Source: Ascochyta rabiei (taxonomy: Eukaryota; Ascomycota; Dothideomycetes; Pleosporales; Didymellaceae). Taken from it: a DNA stretch of 64,000 bases. A program made the translations under genes and the position numbers. Shown here piece by piece: positions 1-8,979 of this stretch. Below the pieces are notes generated by a model. It saw nothing but the letters and a program-made list of their open reading frames with translations. It was not told where the DNA came from and ran no database searches. Position 1 is the first letter of the stretch. Each line of letters begins with the position of its first letter. Location: the NCBI RefSeq assembly GCF_004011695.2, contig NC_082406.1, forward strand, positions 1,054,001 to 1,118,000, written 5' to 3'.

Positions 1-734
1 CGTCTGTGATGCCGTTAGTGAGGCTGCAATTGCGTGAATCGAGTGCGTTTTACCAAGAACCCCCGGCCAAGAGGCGAGTACGCCACGATGGGGATGTTCA
101 GCTCTGCGCATGCTTTTGCAACGCCGTTCTCGAGGATATCGGTACAGAAGAGTGAGAACTCGACCTCGACAGCCGAGATCTTGTGCACGCCGGCCGCCTT
201 GCGGATCGAGTTTGCGCCCACTTCGGACAGACTGATGCCGCCGAGCTTGCCGGCCTTGACGTACTCGGCGATGTAGCTGATAGTGTCTTCAATGGGCGTG
301 TTGGGGTCCACACGCGCACATTCGAAGAGATCAAGACTCTTCTTGCCATCGAGCCACTTCAAACACTCGTCGATACTGCGCTGCACGTTCTTCTGGCTGC
401 CATCAGGCTTCATTTGGCCCGGCAGCAAGCCGCCCTTGATGGAAAGCACAACCTTGTCCGCGTCCTCTGGGTACTTTGTGAAGTACTCGTTAAGAAGCTG
501 CAGTGAGTTGGCATCAGGAGGCCCGTACAGTTCGCCGCCGTTCCAATTGTTGGCGCCCAGAGACAGCGCCGTGCGCATCGTCTCGAAACTCTGCTCCTTG
601 GGTGGGGGGCTTTGGCGCCATGTGAGGCCTGTTGTGTGTTAATATGCAATGTTTGCGTGACGAAAAAACACGAGACACTGACCCATGAGGCCGAAGCCTA
701 TTTGTCCGACTTGCTTGCCTACGAGTTCCGGCAT
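1..734 (-). CDS. Aldo/keto reductase, pyridoxal reductase (Plr1)-like, cut by window edge
   Basis: Probable NADPH-dependent cytosolic reductase of the AKR family, of the type that reduces pyridoxal to pyridoxine in vitamin B6 salvage. I chose the start at 734 (MPELVGKQVGQIGFGLMG). Exon 1 is 734-683, intron 1 is 682-629 (GTCAGT...CAG), exon 2 is 628-54. A second intron (53-4, with CTAAC) leads to the first codon of exon 3 at the window edge, so the C-terminal part is missing. The joined N-terminus reads GLMGLTWR...NWNGGELYG, the Tyr-bearing active-site region of fungal Plr1-type AKRs. Later motifs are GGISLSEVG and AYSPLGRGFL. The family assignment is firm; the exact substrate is inferred. Confidence 0.88.
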
Positions 735-1198
735 TTTGATTGCAGGTTGTTTGATTGACCGATGAATTGATTTGAGTGTTTTGGTGGCGGTCCAAAGGCG
801 GGGCAATTCAGAATGTCGATGATATCACAAAACCTCGCGTGTTTGCTGCTTCTTTCTTATTCTTGCTACGACGCCCTCTTGAATTTATACACTGTTTTGT
901 TTCTCGACTTGAGCCCAAAATTGATGTTTCCCAAGACATGTCGGCAGCCTCGCGCTCAAAGTCTCCATCTTTGATATGGGTGGTGACGGTAGGACCCTGC
1001 TCCCGCGCTATGCCTTACCTCCTAACTCCGACCTTTACCATACACAGATGACGATGCAGATGACGACGCGAGATCTGGTTCGCTTTTCGGGCGGATAACT
1101 GTTGTCCGCTGGGGAACTGCGATGCAAGAGCAATGTGGGTTTTCAAAGGAGGGACATCTCAATGATTTGAAGACACATGGGTAAGGTTGCTAAGCATA
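735..1198. other. Intergenic, upstream of the reductase
   Basis: No gene supported. The open frame at 776-1051 has no recognisable motif and no splice logic. This is presumably the promoter and 5' leader of the minus-strand reductase. Confidence 0.5.
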
Positions 1199-1637
1199 CG
1201 AAGGAGCTCGTTTTTTTTAGTCAATCATTCGCGTGGAACATAAAAAAATCAGCAAATCCTTACCAAATTATACCCTACAAATAGTAGAATAATAACAGCA
1301 TAACGTAGTTATATCTTATAAGACTAAGCTATCTTATAAAGAAATACTTCTTTAAAAAAGTTATATAGAATTTTTTTTTTTTTTATAGTAAGAAAGTAGT
1401 AAAAGAGATCTTCTACTTCTTCTTAATAGTAGCTTTTTACACGTACTATATTAGTAGTAAAATAGATATAATTTTTATAAAAAGTAAATAACTATATAGG
1501 ACCTTACTTATACTATAAGATAGTATAAATTTAATAAGTTAATCTAGGTTACGTAGCTAGGGTGTCTACACTGAAGTAAGAGGTGTGTTTTAGTAGGTAA
1601 GGGCGCGCAATTGGCCAAAAAAAAACGAGCTCCTTCG
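1199..1637. mobile_element. Non-autonomous TIR element (MITE-like), AT-rich, TA target duplication
   Basis: The left end CGAAGGAGCTCGTTTTTTTT (1199 on) is mirrored by an inverted right end finishing AAAACGAGCTCCTTCG at 1637. Similarity extends weakly inward (AGTCAAT against GGCCAAT, then GCG). TA flanks both ends (1197-1198 and 1638-1639), as for Tc1/mariner-type insertions. The 439-bp interior is extremely AT-rich, with many TA steps, unlike the surrounding DNA, and has no coding capacity. It is best read as a RIP-decayed, deletion-derived DNA transposon. Its ends differ from the ACGTACTC ends of the pogo-type elements at the other side of the window, so it is a separate family. Confidence 0.75.
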
Positions 1638-1639
1638 TA

Positions 1640-2628
1640 CGGTAGTATGCAAGGAGAGCTACGAAAGTCACAACTCGGCACACGCAGTTTTCTTTATGAC
1701 AACCGTCCATTTGTGTCTTTCAAGTCACCACTCAAGCATGTACTGTCAACAAGTATCTATAATCTATATCCGATGAGACATTCAGATTGAGCAGCGTTAC
1801 AGGTTGATCTGGAGTTAAACTCCTTGCCACCTTATCGCTGAGCTGTCCTCCAGGTATAATACTCAGCTATTGCAGCGACAAGGTTTCGGGCCCAAGACAT
1901 CACTCACGTCAAATGGACTACTGTCTAAGTTCACAATTCAGTGTTTGGGGACATGGTTCTTGCTACTAGAGGAACTTAAGATATCGAACTGCAGAGCAAA
2001 GAATTTCCTAGTCTCATCAGCTCATCTTCAAGCACAGGTTTGATTCGTTCATCGATTCAATCCTGGGATGGCTTATTTGCTCGCTGAGGATTTCCGCATC
2101 CAAGATCTATGGTCGCATGGGCGTACTGATTAAATGCACTCACAGGAAAGCAAGGGGCCTTGGAATGCACTCAACCCACAAGAAGCTCAATCATACAGTT
2201 AGTACCAGGTTTTCATTCTTAATGTTGTCAACAAATCAACATAAATCATAGGCCGATGTCTGTTCAGTTCTGGTAAAGGATGTAAGCATGGAAATCAACA
2301 CTTCTGTCGTTAAGTTCATAGCATATACATGGTTTCTTACCTTGTTCTCACTCCATGAATATTCAATTTTAAAAACCTTAAAACCAGTGAGTCCTTCATG
2401 TAAGCTGGAAGATTATGCCTCCACTATATCCCGCGACTGTTGGATCAGATCTTTGGAAGTTCTGTTGTACTGTGTAGCCAGAAGGATGTCCACACATGAC
2501 CCAGGCGAATCTCGGCCAGGCCACACCGCTACTATCCCAACCCCCCACTTCTGGACGTCCCTTGTAAGAGACGGCTTTGTGGAGAAGGGTACCTGTCGGA
2601 CATGCCTGTTTCAAGTCTCCAAACCTAG
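1640..2628. other. Intergenic, no gene recognised
   Basis: No coding region supported. The frame at 2288-2743 runs into the tRNA gene and has no recognisable domain. Confidence 0.5.
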
Positions 2629-2636
2629 TATATTAA
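2629..2636 (+). promoter_or_regulatory. TATA-like box upstream of the interrupted tRNA-Pro
   Basis: TATATTAA lies 34-41 bp upstream of the first tRNA nucleotide at 2670, where TFIIIB would bind if transcription starts a few bases before the tRNA. It matters because the internal A box of this gene is split by an insert, so an external element may be needed. Position is seen; function is inferred. Confidence 0.4.
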
Positions 2637-2680
2637 TAGTTAATGTGAGCCCAAATTCCATCAACAAATGGTCTTGTGGT

Positions 2681-2731
2681 GTAAGTTTCAACTCATCCCT
2701 TCACCAACAACACAACCTAACAACCAATCAG
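2681..2731 (+). other. Insert 1 in tRNA-Pro: GT-AG intron-like, between tRNA nt 11 and 12
   Basis: 51 nt. It starts GTAAGT, has CTAAC at 2717-2721 (branch A 11 nt before the end) and ends ATCAG. Size and signals match protein-gene introns in this window. It contains no run of four T, so it would not stop Pol III. It separates the first part of the A box (TGGT) from the second (CTAGTGG). Confidence 0.75.
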
Positions 2732-2745
2732 CTAGTGGTATGATT

Positions 2746-2793
2746 GTAAGTTAACCCAAATCACATTAACTGTTCATTCCTAACATTCAACAG
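2746..2793 (+). other. Insert 2 in tRNA-Pro: GT-AG intron-like, between tRNA nt 26 and 27
   Basis: 48 nt. It starts GTAAGT, has CTAAC at 2780-2784 (branch A 10 nt before the end) and ends CAACAG. It lies exactly before the 5' strand of the anticodon stem. No T4 run is present. Confidence 0.75.
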
Positions 2794-2804
2794 CTCGCTT
2801 AGGG

Positions 2805-2818
2805 TACCTAAGTAAACG
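2805..2818 (+). other. Canonical tRNA intron (14 nt, position 37/38)
   Basis: TACCTAAGTAAACG sits one base after the anticodon AGG, the standard place for eukaryotic tRNA introns removed by the tRNA-splicing endonuclease. CCTA within it can pair with the anticodon region (TAGG), as expected for such introns. Confidence 0.85.
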
Positions 2819-2855
2819 TGCGAGAGGCCCCGCGTTCGAGTCGCGGCAAGACCCA

Positions 2856-2861
2856 TTTTTT
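2856..2861 (+). terminator. Pol III T6 terminator
   Basis: Six T residues begin two bases after the discriminator C of the tRNA-Pro. This is the expected Pol III stop and suggests that the locus is, or recently was, a Pol III transcription unit. Confidence 0.75.
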
Positions 2862-3802
2862 GCCAACAGAAACATACCGAGCTTTCTCAGTCATGTCAGC
2901 CTACTTTGCGCCACTAAGCACCATCGACATACTCAGGGTCGATGAATCAAGCCTACACCGCATTGTCTGGACAAAATAGCTCTCTCTTTCTGTCGGTCAA
3001 TTTTGTGAAATTCCGGTTTGGCTTGGGTTTCGACCAAAAACTCCCTTTTACTTTACTACAACCAACGAAAAAAGCAGTAGTCAGCTGCAGTAGCCTGATA
3101 GGACGCTGATGTAATCTATAGCCAGGAAAAGGTCCTGTATTTTTGTGATTTTGTTGCCGTCTTGGTTTACGGGGGGGAAGCCTCTGTCAGCACTTGTTGC
3201 TACAGTCACATTTCCCCGTCCACAACCAGATTATTTTTTATTGGCTGCGATCAGTTTTCCCTTTTGGTCGTTGACGCTCTATTACAAGATGTTTTGTATG
3301 TCATTAAAAAATGAGTTTAGGAGCGGGCGCATTGATGTCGACCGGGATCCATACGCCAAACGATGCAACACAACAGCGTTTATCAAAGGAACCGCGGAAA
3401 GAGTCACCGAACCGTCCCCCCCCCCCCCCCCCCCCTCTCTCAGAGATTGTTCGAGAGGAACAGTTGCAGCTTTTCTTTATTAGTCGTTTTTGGCACTGAT
3501 GAGGTGCATTGAACTTTAATTGGAGTCAAGACACATAGTTGCAACAAAGATGACAAGCGCCTCAAGATGCAGAAGCATCAAAGCTTTCCTTCGTTTCTAC
3601 CTTGGAAAGCATGAGCCGCAGACACCACAGGACCGCATAGATTCTGGTATGACTGTGAACGGCATGTTCGCAAGTCTAGCGCGCCACGTGGAGTTCTGGT
3701 CAAAGCTTGTCGAGCTTCACAAAACGTCGCCGCCCCAGAGACCGCGGAGAGCAATCACCAACACTCGCACGCGATAGCATCAACTTGCACGATACCAGCA
3801 GC
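2862..3802. other. Intergenic, with a C20 homopolymer tract at 3416-3435
   Basis: No gene supported. The only notable feature is an uninterrupted run of 20 C. The rest is probably the promoter of the downstream ceramidase. Confidence 0.5.
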
Positions 3803-5143
3803 ATGCAATTCCGTTGGCATTACCCGTTGTCGCCTGGTACGGGTGCTTGGGGCGCACCCAATTCGAACCATAAGTATGTCCGCGATCAGCGCGGTACCTG
3901 CATTCGCGCCGAGACATATTGCATATAGAGGCTGACTTGCTATTCTCTTATAGCTTTTGCGAAGAAGTCCGTACACAACTACGACAGATTGCGTTCGCTG
4001 AGCTCACCATACACAGGATTACAACATCACGCCTTACATTGGTGAATTTGTCAACACAGTCACCAATTCCATCTATGGTACGACCCAAGTCCTTCCACTC
4101 CTGCATGTGCACTGTGACTCACCTTTTGCAGTCTTCTACGGCATTCACGGGCTTCGCAGAGTCCAGCCTTGTAAAGATGGAGGGCTTTGGTCTACGCTAG
4201 CGTTTCCGTACTGGGGCCTCATCGGCGTTGGTCTGCTTTCGATGTGGTTTCATGCCACACTCAAGTATCACAGTCAGATGGGTAAGTCACTATCAATTTT
4301 TTACACCTTCGCCATATATCTGTCGCGAGAGAGGAAGAGTCAACAGCCGGCTGTGACTTGTGGTGATGCGGATTTACCAAAGGTCTCCGGACAGATTCAG
4401 GCTCTAAAATTGTCGTTCGACCGGACACCTTCACGCAGTTACCATGCGACCTCTACATAGGGTCTCAGATTTGACTACCCACTACAGCTCACAAATTCCA
4501 AAGATCGGACTGACCGAATATAGGTGATGATCTGTCCATGTTTCTGGCTGTCGGCGCATTGCTCCATCAGCTGCTCTGCTTTGAGGCTACGCCAGCCCAA
4601 CGGAGAAACTACACTGTTGTCATCCTTGGGATCTTGATTCCTGTTTCAACCTACCATGTCATGGCTGATGAGATCTACGTGCACGAAATCGTCTTCGCAG
4701 TGATGGTGATCATGGTGGTGCGAAAGACGCAAAAGTTGATTCGCGAACGAGTCACGAATGAAGAGCATAAGAAGCGCATGGGCCAACTGGCTACTTTTGG
4801 CATTGGTAGGTATCCAGGATGTACTTCTAGCACACCCGCGCTAATCACTGTCCCAGCCAACTTTCTCTTTGGCTACTTCCTCTGGAGCATCGATTTCCAC
4901 CTCTGCAGCTATGTCACCAAGGTCAAGCACTACGTCGGACTTCCCTGGGGTTTCCTTTTCGAACTGCATGGGTGGTGGCATATCTTCACGGGCATCGGCG
5001 CATATATTGGCATGGCTCTCACCGAGTACCTCGTCACGATCGTCGAAGGCCAAACCGACCGTGTTGAAGAAGGCTTCGTTTGGCCTGTGAAGGCTGTCCT
5101 GAGGGACCTCGATGCAGCTGGACCTACGAAGAAAGATCGATAG
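3803..5143 (+). CDS. Alkaline (phyto)ceramidase, YPC1/YDC1/ACER family
   Basis: Membrane amidase of the ER/Golgi that cleaves ceramide or phytoceramide into sphingoid base and fatty acid. Six exons: 3803-3873, 3954-3966 (13 nt), 4017-4077, 4132-4281, 4524-4805, 4857-5143. Phases agree and give 287 aa. The N-terminus reads MQFRWHYPLSPGTGAWG, then NHNFCEEDYNITPYIGEFVN, the calcium-site region of this family. The zinc and catalytic residues of CREST-type hydrolases are present: S85 and H89 (SMWFHATLKYH), D100/D101 (QMGDDLSM), and H230/H234 (ELHGWWH). Several hydrophobic segments fit the seven-TM fold, and the length is normal. The intron before exon 5 is long (242 nt) and could hide an alternative splice. 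Confidence 0.93.
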
Positions 5144-5616
5144 TGGATGTTGGGCTATCGGAGTTTTTACTTTTTCCAGCGCAGCCACTTCTCCATGATC
5201 TTCAGGTACGAGGGTCTTGGCCCACAATTGATGTAGCATTTGGAAGAGGAATTGAGTTGTCACAACTACGTCACTGCATATCTAAGCATCTGAAACAAAC
5301 GAGTTTGAAAGGTATAGGCTTTTGAAGATTTCGTCACATTTGCCCATGTCTCATCTGCATTTCCAAGTTCACAGCTACGCGTGTCGCTTTACCAGCCGAA
5401 CACGCTGTCCCCAGACGCGTTAGTGGTTGCCGGAAGGAGCGGCCCTGTTTAGGATCACCATGACGTAGTGCCTTGCTTCGCTCGGAGGCACATTCCACAC
5501 TTCAAAACCACGACAAACTCCTTACCTTTACCTCCCTTCAATCTGACCAAATTGCACATCTCTCCAAACACCACCGACCATTCAACAATTCCTCATTGAC
5601 CTTCTATCCTCTCAAC
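5144..5616. other. Intergenic between ceramidase and membrane protein
   Basis: 3' end of the ceramidase and promoter of the next gene. The stretch before 5617 is C/T-rich with short A runs, typical of fungal promoters. Nothing else seen. Confidence 0.4.
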
Positions 5617-6348
5617 ATGGACGTACGTGTTTTCTCGAAACGATGGGGAGGGACAACGGGCTGACGAGTTTGCGCAGGTCTACTACTTCTACAGCTACGG
5701 CACTGCCGCTTGGTTGGGTACATTTAAGCGTTGCGAACTTCTTGACATATGCTGACTGTATCGAAGCCACACAGGCTGCACCACTCATCGCTAGCCCCAC
5801 GATGATTGCCGCGCTGCTCTCCCCGGAAGTGCGTGACGCTACAAGTACGTTCTCCGCAAGTGTACAACCACATCGTCAGCCACTGACCCATCTGTAGTGC
5901 TTGAAGTCTACTTCTCCCGCACGCTCGGCTTCACCCTACTCACGGTGGGCGTGCTCACCGTTCTGCTCACCGGCTCTGTCCCGCTTTCGAGTAGTCTTGC
6001 AGAAGGTTCGTCTCGTGCCGGTCATGGCAGCTTGGGTTTTATCTGACATGTGCAGGTGTTTCAACAGAGAATACCGACCCCAAAGCCCCCTACGCGCTTC
6101 CCACCCTGACCATCACCGCTCTCTTCCACGCCGCCACCGCCTTTCATTGCTACGGATTGTGGACCGAGACGGGCGTCACTTCGTTCAGCCTGGGAAGCTT
6201 TGGCTCTGGGTTCTTTGCATTGGTTGCGCTGTGGTGTATTCTGTTTGCCAGCAGCAACGGCAAGATCAGCCGGAAGACGGGCGCGGACAAGAGGACGAGT
6301 GGGTTTCCTTTCAAGAATAACGAGGCCGACAAGAGAAAGGCCAGGTAG
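5617..6348 (+). CDS. Small conserved fungal integral membrane protein, function unknown
   Basis: Five exons: 5617-5622 (only Met-Asp), 5678-5717, 5767-5844, 5898-6005, 6056-6348. Phases are consistent and give 174 aa. The protein reads MDVYYFYSYGTAAWLATQ, then hydrophobic stretches around PLIASPTMIAALL, TLGFTLLTVGVLTVLL, LTITALFHAATAFHCYG and SGFFALVALWCILFA, so about four membrane segments, ending in a basic tail (DKRTSG...NEADKRKAR). I recognise it as a protein type widespread in filamentous ascomycetes but know no function. The 6-nt first exon is supported by a GTACGT donor and a GCGCAG acceptor. Confidence 0.8.
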
Positions 6349-8047
6349 AGGGTTTGCTGACGCTTTGCAAAGCTTGAACAACGACATATGAGCTGGCTGA
6401 GGGGAATGCATGTGGGAAAATGCAGATGATGGCTACGCAGCGATTGAAGCAGTTTCTGGTTGAGCCACGACAAGCTCTATGGCTGGTAGCACAAAAGAAA
6501 AGGGACATGCATATTGGCATAGGATTGGAGCGAGCATATACATTATTTGGAAAGCCAGTGAGTGAATTGGTATCGTTAAGCTGCCGTATCCTTGTGGACA
6601 CGAATCCGTGTCCTATACTACCTTTGGCATTGGCCAGAACCACAGGATGCCTCTGTGGCCATCACAAGACCCTTGTTGTGCTTTGTTGAACAGATGGAAC
6701 AGTTTGTAGTATATACTGGAAATCGAAAAAAAGTAGCGAAGCAGACGGTAGAGTTCGACGAAAAGCTTGGGAAATCACGTGCTCATAATCAGGAAGCACC
6801 ATGGGAAGTTTGAGCGGCTTTGGCCAAGCAATGGTGGATTGCTGTGTTCCTTAAGTCATTCAGAATTGGGCTCGCTGCGAACATGAAAGAAAAGACAAAA
6901 GTTGGGCTATACCTTCAGACACAAAATTCAGGATTGGCACAGACAGGCTCATTTGTAGCAGTGACAGAGTACTTGAGCCTTGAGTGCTTTAACCAAAAGG
7001 AGTTAAGGACCCTTGCCGGCCAGTGTACTAAGTCATGACGCAAAAGCTTCCAACAAACTTTCGGCGACACGCAAGCTGCGCATTTAATGGCCTTTCAAGC
7101 TGCATCATTACCAGCTATCTGGGATGCGGAGCCATGTGCTTCAGGCGTTGAGCGCTTCAATGACTAATCATTGGATTGTTTACAAGATCACAACATTGTG
7201 AATCTCGAAACCCCACTGACTCAGCCCTGATTGCAGGCAGACTGATAGTTGCGAGGCGATGATAGCAGGAGAACAAACTGCAGGCATTGCGACGTGACTT
7301 TCTTTGTTCATGAATGGATCTTGTTTCATGACGTGAAGAGTTGCACTACTTCTCTAAGAGTCGCGCAACTACACTACGTGCTCGCTATATCAGACTGTGA
7401 CAATAGTAAAATTTAGATTACACGTACAGGAATCTAGATGCTTGAAATCGTAAAGTGCGCAGAGAAGTGCTACATGCTTTACAGTGAGGAGAATGTGCGT
7501 ACCTAGGTAGATAGCTACGTATCTAAACTTAAACGACCTAACAATTACACAGTGGAAATCTATAGGAATGGTCAAAGAGCACTTGCTTGCAACATTGCAG
7601 CAATTGATTGTAGTTGCAGCTATTAATCGACGTTGTACGATGAGCTACGTGGGTGATGTTGAGAAACTGCTTATTTTGGTATGCTGGCATTTTTGTCACC
7701 CTTCGCAACTTACAGAACCAAGCTCACCCAGCAGCTCGAGGTACCGTCAGCTGGGTACATGGGCTTCGCAGTGGTCACGGCCTGTCCTATCTCTTCTTCA
7801 CAGCGTTCTAACACCAATTTGTGCAATCGGCGGGCCCAAAACATTCAGCTCGCAAGGTCACCTGAACGACAGGGCGCTCGCTCGGCGTACGGCAAGCATG
7901 CCCTCCTTTTCACAATCATCCACTTCATTCACACGCACTAGCACCTACTATATAACAGGCACATTCTCCATAGATATAACATCAATCCTAAACTCTTTTT
8001 CTGTTCTACACCGTGTTCTACGGAACCTTAGTACTAACATATCGTAG
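6349..8047. other. Long intergenic stretch upstream of the broken sugar transporter
   Basis: Several short open frames, none with recognisable motifs or convincing exon joins. I searched 7560-8047 for the missing transporter N-terminus (an FGYD-like signature) and did not find it. Confidence 0.5.
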
Positions 8048-8765
8048 GACACTTTTCAATAACCCAGCTGGTATTGCCCAAGGTATCATTGGTGCCGCCC
8101 TTGCTCTTGGCTCAGTCATTGGCTCTCTCGCCGCTGGATACGTATCAGACAAACTTGGTCGCCGTGATGCCCTGCTCTTCTCGTGTGTTTTCTGGCTCGT
8201 CGGAACGGCCCTTCAGACTGCTACCACGGGGCGTGGCATGCTGATAGGTGGGCGTATCTTGAACGGGATTACAGTCGGTATCACATCATCTCAAGTACCC
8301 GTCTACCTTGCCGAAGTTGCGAAGCACTCGCAGCGTGGCACCATCATCATCATTCAACAGCTGGCCATCGAATGGGGTATCCTCATCATGTACTTCATTG
8401 GATACGGCTGCTCGTTCATCCCAGGAGATTCGTCATTTCGAACAGCCTGGTCCATGCAGTTCATTCCTTGTGTATTCTTCATGATCGGCCTGCCCTTCCT
8501 GCCTGAGTCGCCTCGCTAGCTTGCCATGAAGGACCGCACCGAGGAAGCCATCCACATTCTTGCAAACATCCAGGCCGGAGGCGACCTCAACGATCCTTAC
8601 GTTATTGCCCAGTACGAAGAAATCGTCACTGTACTCGCTGCTGAGCGCGCTGCGCTCAAGGGATGGAGGAAGTTCGTCTACAATGGCATGTGGCGCCGAA
8701 CCCTCGCTGGCTTCTCCGTCCAGGCGTGGCAGCAACTGTCTGGCGCCAATGTAATGACATACTAC
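8048..8765 (+). pseudogene. MFS sugar transporter, 5' remnant (nonsense mutation; ends at Copia insertion)
   Basis: Encodes the front half of a hexose-type transporter: NNPAGIAQGIIGAALALGS, then GYVSDKLGRRDA (loop 2-3 signature), GRILNGITVGITSSQVPVYL and LPESPR before the central loop. In this family PESPR is followed by Trp-Leu; here TGG has become TAG at 8517-8519, after which the same frame resumes (LAMKDRTEEAI...). The change is C-to-T in a CpA context on the minus strand, the RIP signature. The frame opens after a possible acceptor (CTAAC...TCGTAG, ending about 8047), but no upstream exon with the first membrane helix is visible. The frame stops at 8765, the last base of the target duplication of the Copia element. 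Three lesions make this a pseudogene. Confidence 0.88.
8761..8765. repeat. Target-site duplication (ACTAC), left copy
   Basis: ACTAC precedes the left LTR and is repeated exactly after the right LTR at 15209-15213. Confidence 0.93.
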
Positions 8766-8927
8766 TGTTGTTCAAGACAAGCGACTATACAGTCAAACCT
8801 CAGACAAAGCGTCAAGTCTCAGACAACTGAGACATCTGGTGAAGATGTGCCTATATAAAGAGCACATCGGCCATAGTTAGATAGATAGAACTTTTATCTC
8901 AATGCAACTTAATTAGCATAAATAACA
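8766..8927 (+). repeat. Copia 5' LTR (162 bp)
   Basis: TGTTGTTCAAGAC...AATAACA, with a TATATAAA promoter motif near 8854. It differs from the 3' LTR at three positions that I can see, all C/T or G/A transitions, so the insertion is fairly recent or the pair has been lightly mutated by RIP. Confidence 0.94.
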
Positions 8928-8940
8928 GGTTATAAGCCCA
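8928..8940 (+). other. Primer-binding site, half-tRNA type (initiator Met)
   Basis: GGTTATAAGCCCA directly follows the LTR. It resembles the complement of the anticodon-arm region of initiator tRNA-Met (GGTTATGAGCCC) with one G-to-A change. This half-tRNA priming mode is known for several Copia elements. Match judged from memory of the tRNA. Confidence 0.55.
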
Positions 8941-8979
8941 GGCAATTCAACTGCCATTATAACAACCACTAACCCCTTT

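Larger units (their letters stand above)
2670..2854 (+). tRNA. tRNA-Pro(AGG) interrupted by two spliceosomal-type introns plus the canonical tRNA intron
   Basis: Four exon pieces are separated by three inserts: 2670-2680 (GGTCTTGTGGT), 2732-2745 (CTAGTGGTATGATT), 2794-2804 (CTCGCTTAGGG) and 2819-2854. Joined they give 72 nt with a 7-bp acceptor stem (GGTCTTG with CAAGACC), a D arm (GTC with GAT), a perfect anticodon stem (CTCGC with GCGAG), anticodon AGG in loop TTAGGGT, a five-base variable loop, a perfect T stem (CCGCG with CGCGG) around TTCGAGT, and discriminator C. All conserved tRNA-Pro features are intact, which argues against a decayed pseudogene. CCA is not encoded. A T6 run follows directly. 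Introns 1 and 2 (51 and 48 nt) carry spliceosomal signals; the third (14 nt) is the usual intron after position 37. Whether the transcript is spliced cannot be told from sequence. Confidence 0.85.

Noticed and set aside
2288..2743. A 151-codon open frame upstream of and overlapping the tRNA
   Set aside because: No recognisable motif, no splice logic, and its 3' part is the tRNA gene itself.
2670..2854. Simple tRNA pseudogene broken by random insertions
   Set aside because: Every stem is intact after removal of the inserts, and both inserts have full splice signals at their exact edges. Random breakage would not give this.
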